From positions 1,550,001 through 1,614,000 of the forward strand of contig NZ_CP108644.1 in assembly GCF_041435495.1 (NCBI RefSeq): a stretch of 64,000 bases of DNA. Reading direction: 5' to 3'. This document shows positions 52,560-60,514 of the stretch, piece after piece (within the stretch, counting starts at the first letter, position 1; each line of letters starts with the position of its first letter). Under the pieces are notes generated by a model. It ran no database searches. It was given only the letters and a program-made list of their open reading frames with translations, and was not told the DNA's origin. The DNA comes from Streptomyces sp. NBC_01116 (GTDB lineage Bacteria; Actinomycetota; Actinomycetes; Streptomycetales; Streptomycetaceae). The translations under genes and the position numbers were made by a program.

Positions 52560-53453
52560 TCAGCCGGTGACCGAGCCGCAGGTGGTCGGGGTGGCGCGTG
52601 CCGGGTCGAGGGCGTTGGCCACTTCGTGGAAGGCGATGCGGTCGACGGTCCCGATCGCCACGTGCTCGGACAGGTCGAGCGGGCAGAGGTCCTGGAGCAG
52701 CACGTTGCGTACGTTCGGCCCGTCCAGGTACTGCGTGCGGTACGGGGTCACGACCTGGTCGTACTTGGTCGCGATGACGGTGTAGCGGACGCCGGGGACG
52801 GTGTCGCCGCCCGCCGTGAGCTTGGTGATGAAGGGTGATCCGGCGATCTGGTCGGCGAGTCCGGGGGTCTTGTCGCTGATGAACCTCTCGACGCCGGGGA
52901 AGAACGGCAGCAGCTTGGTGAGGCCGAGCAGCGTGGTGCCGTGGTTGTCCGGGGCGATGCCGACGAGGGCGTTGACCTTGTCGGCGCCGCCGAGGAACTT
53001 CAGGTAGTAGTTCGGCATCATGCCGCCCTGGGAGTGGCCGACGAGGTCGGCCTTCGGGGCTCCGGTGGCGTCGAGGACCTTGTCGACGAACACGTCGAGC
53101 TGTTCCGCGGACTTGTCGATGGGGCCGAGGCCGTGGAAGAGCGGCACGCCGGGGAGCCGGCCGTAGTCGAGGGAGAAGACGCAGTAGCCCCGGTTGACCA
53201 GGTAGGGGGCGAGGACCAGCCAGTTGTCGATCGAGTTCCCGAAGGTTCCGTGGACCAGGACGACGGGACGGGGATGGGCTGCGGAGGGCTTGCAGGAGTA
53301 GTCGTTCCAGCCGCGCGAAGTGGCCTCGGCGGCGGCCGGGGCGGCGGCGGTCGCGGTCGCCGTGGGGGCGACGAGAACGGTGAGGGCGAGGAGCAGGGCG
53401 GCGAGCAGACTGCGCGTGCGGGGAACGCGCGCAGCACGGATCCAGGGCAGCAT
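52560..53453 (-). CDS. secreted triacylglycerol lipase/esterase
   Basis: This is a 297-residue secreted alpha/beta hydrolase. A signal peptide covers residues 1 to about 38 (ALLLALTVLVAPTATATAAA). The oxyanion HGTFG starts at 68, the nucleophile is S141 in GHSQGG, and the family 2-like histidine is near 266 (LSEHVAIG). Two cysteines near the start and two near the end probably form disulphides. It degrades lipids or esters outside the cell. TTTGGCATGAGCAC, 72-85 bases upstream, matches the motif before the GDSL lipase at 42511. Confidence 0.9.
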   Translation of the reverse strand: MLPWIRAARVPRTRSLLAALLLALTVLVAPTATATAAAPAAAEATSRGWNDYSCKPSAAHPRPVVLVHGTFGNSIDNWLVLAPYLVNRGYCVFSLDYGRLPGVPLFHGLGPIDKSAEQLDVFVDKVLDATGAPKADLVGHSQGGMMPNYYLKFLGGADKVNALVGIAPDNHGTTLLGLTKLLPFFPGVERFISDKTPGLADQIAGSPFITKLTAGGDTVPGVRYTVIATKYDQVVTPYRTQYLDGPNVRNVLLQDLCPLDLSEHVAIGTVDRIAFHEVANALDPARATPTTCGSVTG

Positions 53454-53524
53454 CGTGTGGTCTCCTTGCGGCTCAAGGGAGGTGCGATGGCGGTGCGCCC
53501 TGTGGCCCGGACCACAAGCTTTAT

Positions 53525-53538
53525 GTGCTCATGCCAAA
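53525..53538 (-). promoter_or_regulatory. shared lipase promoter motif, copy 2
   Basis: On the minus strand this reads TTTGGCATGAGCAC, 72 bases upstream of the lipase start. It differs from copy 1 (42576-42589) at a single base. The surrounding DNA (CGTAATTTGG) is AT-rich for the window. Confidence 0.6.
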
Positions 53539-53711
53539 TTACGCACGAGTAAGGTGGCGAGGGAAGTTACGCGTCGGTAAAAACTGGCGGGCGGCCACGC
53601 TCGCGCGCCCCCGGCCACCGACGCGACCGGCCACCGTCTCCCCCGGCGGGGCGACCCACGGCCGGCCGCACGGTGAGCGGTCAGGTCGGGCGAGGCCGGG
53701 GCGGGGCCAGG

Positions 53712-55334
53712 TCAGGACGTCGTCACCTCAGCCGTGAGCATCGACTTGTCCATGTTTCCCGCTTCGGTGTCTCCTCCCGTTTCGTCCGCGCCCCCTTCGC
53801 GATCCACGCCCCCACCGACGCGCCCCACCTTCCGGAGCAGCAACGTGGCCGTGACGGCCAGCGCGAGCATGACCGGGATGGCTCCCATCGCGATCCACGC
53901 GAGCCCTTGGGCGAAGGATTCCCGTGCCGCGGCGACGAGTTGGGCCCCCGTATCCGCGGGCAGCCGGCCTGCGGCGTCGAGGGCCGCGGGCAGGTTGTCG
54001 GTGGCCGTTTCGCGAGCGGAGGCCGGTAGGCCGTCCGGCACCGAGCCCGTCATCCCGCTGTGGTACGCGACGTTCAGCACGCTGCCGAGGACCGCGATGC
54101 CGAGGGCGCCGCCCAGTTCCTGGGTCGTCTCCCCCACCGCGGCCGCCGAGCCCGCCTGCTCGGGCGGCGCGGCGTCGACGATCATCCCGATCCCGAGGGA
54201 CGAGACCGGCATCAGGCCGGCGAACAGCAGGGACGCGGCCGTGACGACGGTCCCGATCCCGGAGTCGCCGCCCACCTGCGCGAGCACGGTGAAGCCGATG
54301 GCGGCGACCGTGAGGCCGGCGCCGAAGACGTACCCCTTGCCCACCCGGTCCGCGACACCCTGGGCGATGAACATCGCGAGTGTCCCACCGACCACCATCG
54401 GCAGGCTCCACACCGCCGACTCCAGCGGCTCCATGCCCAGCACCATCTGGATGTACTGGGAGACGAGGAACTGACTGCCCAGCATGAACACCACGGTCAG
54501 GGTCAGCGTTCCGAGGGAGACACTGAAGCCGCGGTTCGCGAAGAGCTTCAGGTCGAGCAGCGGGGCGGTGAGCCGACGCTGCCGTACGACGAAGAGGCCG
54601 CCGATCACGAGGCCCGCCACCAGGGACAGCAGCGGCGGCCGGGCGACACCCTCCTCGGCGAGTCCCTTCACACCGAAGACGACCAGCAGAACGGCGGCCG
54701 TCGACATCGCGGCGCTGGTCAGGTCCAGTCGGCCCGCATCCGGGTCACGGACCTCCGGAAGCACCAGTGGGCCCGCCACCAACAGGAACACCATGACCGG
54801 CACGGCCACGAGGAAGACCGAACCCCACCAGAAGACCTCCAGCAGCACGCCGCCGACCAGCGGCCCGACCGCACCGCCCAGCATGAAGCTCGTCATCCAC
54901 ACCGTGATGGCGAAGCCGCGCTGCCCGGCGTCCTGGAACATGGCGCTGATCAGCGACAGCGTCGACGGGCCCAGCACCGCGCCGGCGAGGCCGAGGAGGG
55001 CGCGGGCCGCGATCAGCGTCTCCGCGGTGGGCGCGTAGGCGGCGAGCACCGAGGCGCAGCCGAACGCGACGGCCCCGATCAGCAGCATCCGGCGCCGGCC
55101 GACGCGGTCGCCTAGCGTGCCCATGGTGATCATCGCGCCCGCGATGACGAATCCGTAGACGTCGGTGATCCAGAGCAGTTGCGCCCCCGAGGGCTCCAGA
55201 TCCCGGCTCAGGGTGGGCAGCGCCAGATGGAGCACGCTCATGTCCATGATCACGAGCATCGCCGGCAGGGCCAGCGCTGCCAGCCCGATCCACTCGCGCA
55301 CCCCTGCACGCGGCGCGGTTTCCGTGTCCACCAC
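53712..55334 (-). CDS. DHA2 family MFS drug exporter
   Basis: This is a 540-residue exporter with 14 hydrophobic helices, the DHA2 group. Helix 1 has VIMDMSVLHLALPTLSRDL, loop 2-3 has GDRVGRRRMLLIG near residues 74-86, and motif C appears as RALLGLAGAVLGPSTLSL near 111-128. The last 35 residues are hydrophilic. GTG 55334 has GGGAG 6 bases upstream. An HxlR gene lies just upstream on the same strand. The GTAAGGGCTTACCC site 61 bases before the start recurs before the HxlR gene, so expression is very probably controlled by HxlR in response to an exported compound or oxidant. Confidence 0.93.
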   Translation of the reverse strand: MVDTETAPRAGVREWIGLAALALPAMLVIMDMSVLHLALPTLSRDLEPSGAQLLWITDVYGFVIAGAMITMGTLGDRVGRRRMLLIGAVAFGCASVLAAYAPTAETLIAARALLGLAGAVLGPSTLSLISAMFQDAGQRGFAITVWMTSFMLGGAVGPLVGGVLLEVFWWGSVFLVAVPVMVFLLVAGPLVLPEVRDPDAGRLDLTSAAMSTAAVLLVVFGVKGLAEEGVARPPLLSLVAGLVIGGLFVVRQRRLTAPLLDLKLFANRGFSVSLGTLTLTVVFMLGSQFLVSQYIQMVLGMEPLESAVWSLPMVVGGTLAMFIAQGVADRVGKGYVFGAGLTVAAIGFTVLAQVGGDSGIGTVVTAASLLFAGLMPVSSLGIGMIVDAAPPEQAGSAAAVGETTQELGGALGIAVLGSVLNVAYHSGMTGSVPDGLPASARETATDNLPAALDAAGRLPADTGAQLVAAARESFAQGLAWIAMGAIPVMLALAVTATLLLRKVGRVGGGVDREGGADETGGDTEAGNMDKSMLTAEVTTS

Positions 55335-55394
55335 GATCTCCCTTCCGGGCCACCCGGCCCGTCGGGCTCACCTTAGGTAGTGAGCTTTCGATAG

Positions 55395-55408
55395 GTAAGG
55401 GCTTACCC
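55395..55408. promoter_or_regulatory. HxlR-type operator (GTAAGGGCWTRCCC), exporter copy
   Basis: GTAAGGGCTTACCC contains the palindrome GGTAAG-GG-CTTACC (55394-55407). It starts 61 bases upstream of the exporter start codon. Confidence 0.75.
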
Positions 55409-55478
55409 ATCGGTCAGCCCTGGACCAGGTCGATAGCGCGCAGGCCGGACCGCCGGACCGGGGAGAAATTCACCACGC

Positions 55479-55515
55479 GAACGCGACACGGGAACGCGAC
55501 ACGGGAACGCGACAC
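55479..55515. repeat. tandem 13-bp repeat
   Basis: Three copies of GAACGCGACACGG (the last one incomplete) lie between the HxlR terminator and the exporter promoter. Confidence 0.85.
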
Positions 55516-55520
55516 AGAAA

Positions 55521-55548
55521 GGCGCCCCGTTCCGGAGAGCGGGGCGCC
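55521..55548. terminator. terminator of the HxlR gene
   Basis: A 9-base-pair stem GGCGCCCCG/CGGGGCGCC has a 10-base loop and starts 14 bases after the HxlR stop on the minus strand. Confidence 0.85.
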
Positions 55549-55562
55549 GGCGAACAGCAGGG

Positions 55563-55916
55563 TCACATCACCTCGTCGTGGCGCTCGCGCGCGGCGACGA
55601 TGTCTCCGATCCGCTGCGTGATCCACTCGACCAGGCCGCCCAGCGTCAGCGCCAGCTCCCGCCCCAGAGGAGTGAGCGAGTAGGTCACCCGGGGCGGCAC
55701 CGTGGGTTCGACCTCACGGGCGATCAGCCCGTCCCGCACGAACACCCGCAGATTCTGGGACAGCATCTTCTCGCTGATGCCGCCGATCCTGTCCCGCAGC
55801 ACGTAGAAGCGCATCGGCCCCTCCTGCAACGAGGCCAGGATCAGCACGCCCCAGCGGCTGCTGACATGGTTCAGCACCGTGCGGGCCGGGCAGTCCGCCG
55901 TGAAGGCGTCACTCAT
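55563..55916 (-). CDS. HxlR family transcriptional regulator
   Basis: This is a 117-residue winged-helix regulator. The HxlR signature C-P-A-R near residues 9-12, SSRWGVLILASLQEGPMRFY, LRDRIGGISEKMLSQNLRVF and VTYSLTPLGREL are all present; the single cysteine can act as a redox or electrophile sensor in this family. I choose ATG 55916 over GTG 55958: GGAAGG lies 8 bases before it, and the shared operator then lies 60 bases upstream, matching the 61 bases at the exporter. It is transcribed toward the exporter but has its own terminator. Confidence 0.88.
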   Translation of the reverse strand: MSDAFTADCPARTVLNHVSSRWGVLILASLQEGPMRFYVLRDRIGGISEKMLSQNLRVFVRDGLIAREVEPTVPPRVTYSLTPLGRELALTLGGLVEWITQRIGDIVAARERHDEVM

Positions 55917-55975
55917 CGCGACGGCCTTCCCCTCCTTGACCTCAGAACTCACGTCCACGCCGGAAACTTACCGCA

Positions 55976-55989
55976 GGGCATGCCCTTAC
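55976..55989. promoter_or_regulatory. HxlR-type operator (GTAAGGGCWTRCCC), autoregulatory copy
   Basis: On the minus strand this reads GTAAGGGCATGCCC, containing the perfect palindrome AGGGCATGCCCT. It starts 60 bases upstream of ATG 55916 and shares 12 of 14 bases with the exporter site. Confidence 0.75.
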
Positions 55990-56102
55990 GAAAGGAAAGC
56001 CGGGAGCCACCCGCCCCCGCCGCCACGCCACCCGCCCCGGGCGCTACGCCGTTCGGCCCCGCCCCGCCTGCGCGCACGCCGCCCCGCCCGGACCGTGGGG
56101 GT

Positions 56103-57155
56103 ATGACATTCGTCGACGAGGTGAAGAATGCCGTCACCCCGCGGGCCGCTCTGCTCGTGATCGGTGTGCTCGGCCTGCAACTGTTGTTCATCGCGTCCTA
56201 CGTCGGAGCACTGCACAAGCCGAAGCCGACGGATGTCGCCTTCGGAGTGGTGGCCCCGCGGCAGCTGTCCCAGCAGCTCGTCGACCGGTTGGACGGGCTG
56301 CCCGGCGGGCCGCTCGACCCCCGTACGGTGAGCAGCGCCGCCGAGGCCCGCGAGCAGATCATGAACCGCGACATCGACGGCGCCCTGATCGTCTCGCCGG
56401 AAGGCCGCACCGACACCCTGCTGGTCGCCTCCGGCGGCGGGACCGTGCTGTCCGGGGCGCTGGAGCGGATCCTCACCCAGGTCGAGGCATCCCAGCAGCG
56501 GACCGTACGGACCGTGGACGTGGCCCCGGCCTCGCCCGACGACTTCGACGGACTCTCGTCCTTCTACCTGGTGGTCGGCTGGTGCGTGGGCGGCTATCTC
56601 TGCGCCTCGATCCTGGCGATCAGCGCGGGCTCCAAGCCCGCCAACCGACAGCGCGCGGCGATCCGGACAGCGGTCATGGCGCTGTACGCGATCGCGGGCG
56701 GCATCGGCGGCGCGATCATCATCGGCCCGATCCTCGGCGCCCTGCCGGGCAGCTTCTGGGGACTCTCCGGCCTGGGCGCGCTGGTGGTCTTCGCGGTCGG
56801 CATGACCACGCTCGCGCTACAGGCCCTCACCGGCATCGTCGGCATCGGCCTGGCCGTCCTCATCGTCGTCATCGCGGGCAACCCGAGCGCGGGCGGCGCC
56901 TTCCCGCTGCCGATGCTCCCGGACTTCTGGCGGGCGATCGGCCCGGCCCTCCCTCCGGGCGCGGGCACGTGGACGGCCCGCTCGATCGCCTACTTCCGGG
57001 GCAACGCGGTCACCGGGCCACTGCTGGTGCTCTCGGCCTGGGCGGTCGCCGGCACGGCTCTGACCCTGCTGCTGTCGATGCGGCACCGGCCGGGGCGGGC
57101 AGACGACAGCGGTACGGAGACGGCGCGCGCGGCGGGCGGATCGACCGCCGCCTGA
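56103..57155 (+). CDS. membrane protein of the YhgE/ABC-2-like type
   Basis: This is a 350-residue protein with one N-terminal membrane helix (residues about 18-38), a soluble extracytoplasmic domain (40-150, with VVAPRQLSQQLVDRLDGLPG and MNRDIDGALIVSPEGRTDTL), and five or six C-terminal helices (about 155-330). This layout matches YhgE/Pip-like and ABC-2-type permease-related proteins, some of which export toxins or lipids; no ATPase is adjacent. ATG 56103 follows GGGGGT. It is divergent from the HxlR gene, 186 bases away, and therefore may respond to the same regulator. The function is not established. Confidence 0.75.
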   Translation: MTFVDEVKNAVTPRAALLVIGVLGLQLLFIASYVGALHKPKPTDVAFGVVAPRQLSQQLVDRLDGLPGGPLDPRTVSSAAEAREQIMNRDIDGALIVSPEGRTDTLLVASGGGTVLSGALERILTQVEASQQRTVRTVDVAPASPDDFDGLSSFYLVVGWCVGGYLCASILAISAGSKPANRQRAAIRTAVMALYAIAGGIGGAIIIGPILGALPGSFWGLSGLGALVVFAVGMTTLALQALTGIVGIGLAVLIVVIAGNPSAGGAFPLPMLPDFWRAIGPALPPGAGTWTARSIAYFRGNAVTGPLLVLSAWAVAGTALTLLLSMRHRPGRADDSGTETARAAGGSTAA

Positions 57156-57238
57156 CACCCGCTCACGCCTCACATCCCCCATCTCCCTGCCCGCTCCCTC
57201 CCTCCATCCCGCTCCCACTCCCGCTCGGTGACATGTTC

Positions 57239-57265
57239 ATGGGGCCGCCCCGATGGCGGCCCCAT
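57239..57265. terminator. terminator after the YhgE-like gene
   Basis: An 11-base-pair perfect stem ATGGGGCCGCC with its complement has a 5-base loop, about 83 bases after the stop. Confidence 0.8.
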
Positions 57266-57284
57266 CTGACGTACGCCCCAATTC

Positions 57285-57314
57285 TTGATGTCCGGTCAGC
57301 GCGACACCTAGTCA
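57285..57314 (+). promoter_or_regulatory. promoter of the phospholipase A2 gene
   Basis: TTGATG (57285-57290) and TAGTCA (57309-57314) are 18 bases apart, about 90 bases upstream of the phospholipase start. Confidence 0.5.
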
Positions 57315-57407
57315 TGACAGGTACATGGCTACATGCTGGAGCCGCCTCGTACCACCCGACGAGAAGCACGGCCAGGACCACTCCTTCCACCCCCACGGAG
57401 GTCGCTC

Positions 57408-57905
57408 ATGCGTCGTCGATTCACGGTTCCGCTCGCCGCGGTCGCCCTGTCGCTCCCGCTCAGCCTGATCACCGCCGCTTCCGCCTCGGCCGCTCCCGCC
57501 GACAAGCCCCAGGTGCTCAGCGCCTGGACCCAGACCAGCGCCTCCAGTCACAACGCCTGGAAGGCCGCCCGCAACAACCAGGGCGCCTGGTCCGCCTACG
57601 GCTTCAACTGGTCGACGGACTACTGCAGCAGCTCCCCCGACAACCCGTTCGGCTTCCCCTTCCAGACCTCCTGCGCCCGCCATGACTTCGGCTACCGGAA
57701 CTACAAGGCCGCCGGTACGTTCTCCGCCAACAAGGCCCGCGTCGACTCCGCCTTCTACGAGGACCTCAAGCGCGTGTGCGCCGGCTACTCGGGCGCGACG
57801 AAGACCTCGTGCAACGGCACGGCCTGGACCTACTACCAGGCCGTGAGCGTCTTCGGCGTCTCGCCGGCCAAGGCCGGCTCCGCCCGTCTGCCGAAGGCCG
57901 CCTGA
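57408..57905 (+). CDS. secreted prokaryotic phospholipase A2
   Basis: This is a 165-residue secreted enzyme that releases the sn-2 fatty acid from phospholipids. A signal peptide covers residues 1-29 (ending ASA-AP). The catalytic core is C-A-R-H92-D93-F-G-Y, with the His-Asp pair and the calcium-binding region before it (FNWSTDYCSSSPDNPFGF). Four cysteines pair as in the Streptomyces violaceoruber enzyme. GGAGG lies 6 bases before ATG 57408. It is the only gene between two terminators and converges on the protease gene. Confidence 0.93.
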   Translation: MRRRFTVPLAAVALSLPLSLITAASASAAPADKPQVLSAWTQTSASSHNAWKAARNNQGAWSAYGFNWSTDYCSSSPDNPFGFPFQTSCARHDFGYRNYKAAGTFSANKARVDSAFYEDLKRVCAGYSGATKTSCNGTAWTYYQAVSVFGVSPAKAGSARLPKAA

Positions 57906-57986
57906 CCGCCCGACCGCCCGACAGCCCGACAGCCCGCGGTGCCCGCTCCACCCACTCCGCACCGCACCGCACCGCACCGCACCGCA
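57904..57986. repeat. short tandem repeats after the phospholipase gene
   Basis: Four 8-base units (GACCGCCC twice, GACAGCCC twice, 57904-57935) overlap the stop codon. They are followed by six exact copies of CCGCA (57957-57986). Both are slippage-prone. Confidence 0.9.
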
Positions 57987-57992
57987 CACGAG

Positions 57993-58024
57993 GGAGAGGC
58001 CCCCGGCGTACCGGGGGCCTCTCC
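57993..58024. terminator. strong bidirectional terminator
   Basis: A 14-base-pair perfect stem GGAGAGGCCCCCGG with its complement is capped by the tetraloop CGTA. It lies between the convergent phospholipase and protease genes. Confidence 0.92.
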
Positions 58025-58056
58025 GTGTCGCTGTGGTGCGGTGGAACGGTGGAGCG

Positions 58057-59142
58057 TCAGCCGATCTCGGCGCCGTAGGCGGCCAGCGCCTCCGGTACCG
58101 GCTGGAAGAAGGTCGTACCGCCCGAGGAGCAGTCGCCGCTGCCGCCCGAGGTCAGACCGAGCGCGGTGTCGCCCGCGAAGAGGGCGCCGCCGCTGTCGCC
58201 GGGCTCGGCGCAGACGGTCGTCTGGATGAGGCCGTTGACGATGTCGCCGTTGCCGTAGTTGACCGTGGCGTCCAGCGCGGTGACCTCGCCGTCGTGCACC
58301 TGGGTGGTGGAGCCGCTGCGGGTGACCGCCTGGCCGACCGTCGCGTCGCCCGCCCGGGTGATCGCCTGGGTCGAGCCGTCGTAGAGGTTCACCTCGCTCG
58401 GGTGCGCGGTGTCCGAGGTGTACTTGACCAGGCCGTAGTCGTTCTCCGGGAAGCTGGAGCCCTCGTTCGCCCCGATCTCCGAGCCGCCCTGGGTGTCCGA
58501 CCAGCTGGTGACCGACTCGGTGCAGTGGCCGGCGGTCAGGAAGTACGGCTCGCCGCCCTTGACCACGTTGAAGCCGAGCGAGCAGCGGGAGCCGGAGCCC
58601 CAGATCGCGTCGCCGCCCGCGATGAGCGGCGTGAACTCGCCCGCCGTCCTGTTGAGTTCGGCCGTGCCGCCGAGGCCCTCGACCACGGTCGAGAGCTTCT
58701 TCCAGGCCGCCCCGTCGACCGTGCTGTCGGCGGTGACGAGGACCTTGTTGCTCACCGGGTCGACCGCCCAGGAGGTGCCCGGGATCGTCGCCTTCTCGGT
58801 GAGGGCCTGCCGGGCCGACTTCAGCTCGGCGAGGGAGTTCTCCACGATTCTGGCCTTGCCGCCCGCCTGGCGGACCTGCTCGGCGCCCGCCTCGTCGACG
58901 ACGTTCACGACGAGGGCCTTCGCCGTGGTGTCGTAGTACGAGCCTGCCGCGTCCGCGCCCAGGTCGCGGTCCAGGGCGGTGGCCAGCTTTCCGGCCGCGT
59001 CCGCGCTGAGGGTCTTGGCCGCGAACGCCGGCACATCGTCACTGGCGTTCGCAGTCTGGAACGTGAATCCCGCTGCGACGAGGGCGACGACGGCCGAGCC
59101 GGCCAGCGTCGTGCGCTTCCTGGATATGCGTCGATGCTTCAA
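58057..59142 (-). CDS. streptogrisin-like secreted serine protease (S1E)
   Basis: This is a 361-residue pre-pro-protease. A TTG start at 59142 is used: GGAGG lies 6 bases before it and the product [15 protein letters not shown] matches streptogrisin N-termini; no ATG fits. A signal peptide covers residues 1-33 (ending TANA), and a chaperone-like pro-region runs to about residue 175. The mature protease begins near IAGGDAIWG. The catalytic triad is in [13 protein letters not shown] and GDSGG (S317), with three disulphide pairs. The specificity pocket residues GGSGDC suggest chymotrypsin-like cleavage. Confidence 0.93.
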   Translation of the reverse strand: MKHRRISRKRTTLAGSAVVALVAAGFTFQTANASDDVPAFAAKTLSADAAGKLATALDRDLGADAAGSYYDTTAKALVVNVVDEAGAEQVRQAGGKARIVENSLAELKSARQALTEKATIPGTSWAVDPVSNKVLVTADSTVDGAAWKKLSTVVEGLGGTAELNRTAGEFTPLIAGGDAIWGSGSRCSLGFNVVKGGEPYFLTAGHCTESVTSWSDTQGGSEIGANEGSSFPENDYGLVKYTSDTAHPSEVNLYDGSTQAITRAGDATVGQAVTRSGSTTQVHDGEVTALDATVNYGNGDIVNGLIQTTVCAEPGDSGGALFAGDTALGLTSGGSGDCSSGGTTFFQPVPEALAAYGAEIG

Positions 59143-59584
59143 CTTCGACCTCCTGTGGGGCCGCGCACGGAGCAAGTGGGGTGCCCGTACACGGAGGATG
59201 GGGCGCCCACTATTCCGAGGCCGTGAAACGCACACAAGGCCGACTTCCAGACGTGCACACGACAGCGACGCTTCGCACGCGAGGCGTTCACCTGCCCCGG
59301 GTCGTACCACGTCGGTTCCGATCGCGAACACCCGGTGCAACCACGGAAGGCCCCTGGGTGAGGACTAGTCCTGTCCGGTATTCGCCGTAGCAGGCCCGGA
59401 TGGTGTGCCCACCCGTCCGGATGTCGGCGGAATTCGCCCTCCGGCGGCCTCCCCGTACCTTCACCATTCCTTCCTGTCGTAGAACAGTCCCGGTAGCGCC
59501 TCTGATGGGTCATCATCGAAAGGGCAGCACACGCCGGGCACACCGTGTCCGGGCCGGCCGGGTGACCGAGCGGAGGAGGAACGG
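59143..59584. other. 442-bp divergent regulatory region
   Basis: It contains the protease leader with its GGAGG, a 12-base perfect palindrome (59361), the imperfect palindrome GTTCCGATCGCGAAC near 59315, and on the right the ribosome site GGAGGA for the hydrolase. No coding frame has normal codon use. Confidence 0.6.
59361..59372. promoter_or_regulatory. perfect palindrome AGGACTAGTCCT
   Basis: This 12-base palindrome lies in the gap between the divergent protease and hydrolase genes, 219 bases from the protease start and 213 from the hydrolase start. It is a candidate operator. Confidence 0.5.
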
Positions 59585-60496
59585 GTGCGCAATCGGGTGC
59601 TCGCGGCGGACGGGCGGCATCTGATGGTGGAGCGGATGGGCGACCCACGGGGAAGACCGGTCTTCCTCCTCCACGGGACTCCGGGCAGCAGGCTCGGACC
59701 GGCTCCCCGCGGCATGGTGCTGTACCAGCGCCATACGCAGCTGATCACCTACGACCGCCCCGGATACGGCGGCAGCGACCGGCACGAGGGCCGCCGGATC
59801 AAGGACGTCGTCGAGGACGTCCGGGCCATCGCCGACGCCCTGGGCCTGGACCGGTTCGCCGTGGTGGGCCGCTCCGGCGGGGCCCCGCACGCCCTGGCCT
59901 GCGCGGCGCTGATGCCGGAACGGATCACCCGGACCGCGGCTCTGGTCAGTCTCGCGCCCCCGGACGCGGCCGGTCTCGACTGGTTCGACGGGATGGCCGC
60001 GTCCAATGTGCTCGCGTACTCCACGGCGGCCGACGACCCCGACGGCCTGGCGGAGTCCTTCATCACGCGCTCCGCGCAGATCCGGCGGGACCCGGTGCGG
60101 CTTCTGGACGATCTGCGCCGGGAGCTGACCGACTCCGACCGGGTGGTGGTCAACGACGCGGGGATCCGCTCCATGCTGCTGCGCAACTACAGCGAGGGGC
60201 TGCGCACCTCCGCGTACGGCTGGATCGACGACGCCATCGCGTTCTGCAGCCCCTGGGGGTTCGATCCCGGCCGGATCACCGGCAAGGTGCTCCTCTGGCA
60301 CGGGGTGAAGGACGTCTTCTCCCCGGTCGGCCACTCCCGCTGGCTGGCCGGGCAGATACCGGGCGCCACCGCCGTACTCGAACCGAAGGCGGCCCACTTC
60401 GACGCGTTCCCCATGCTCCCCCGCGTCCTCGACTGGCTGCTGGACGAGCGGGAGCACCCGGACGGGGCCATGCGGGCCGCCATGCCGGGAGGGTGA
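59585..60496 (+). CDS. alpha/beta hydrolase
   Basis: This is a 303-residue cytoplasmic hydrolase. The oxyanion motif HGTPGS lies near residues 30-35, YDRPGYGGSDR near 56-66, the nucleophile serine in VVGRSGGAPHA near 92-102 (G-R-S-G-G, a variant of the usual GxSxG), an acid near WHGVKDVFSP and a histidine in AAHFDAFP near 277. The substrate is unknown. GTG 59585 has GGAGG 6 bases upstream. It converges on the fxsT gene with 18 bases between stops. Confidence 0.87.
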   Translation: MRNRVLAADGRHLMVERMGDPRGRPVFLLHGTPGSRLGPAPRGMVLYQRHTQLITYDRPGYGGSDRHEGRRIKDVVEDVRAIADALGLDRFAVVGRSGGAPHALACAALMPERITRTAALVSLAPPDAAGLDWFDGMAASNVLAYSTAADDPDGLAESFITRSAQIRRDPVRLLDDLRRELTDSDRVVVNDAGIRSMLLRNYSEGLRTSAYGWIDDAIAFCSPWGFDPGRITGKVLLWHGVKDVFSPVGHSRWLAGQIPGATAVLEPKAAHFDAFPMLPRVLDWLLDEREHPDGAMRAAMPGG

Positions 60497-60514
60497 GCCC
60501 TCCCGGCCGGACGG

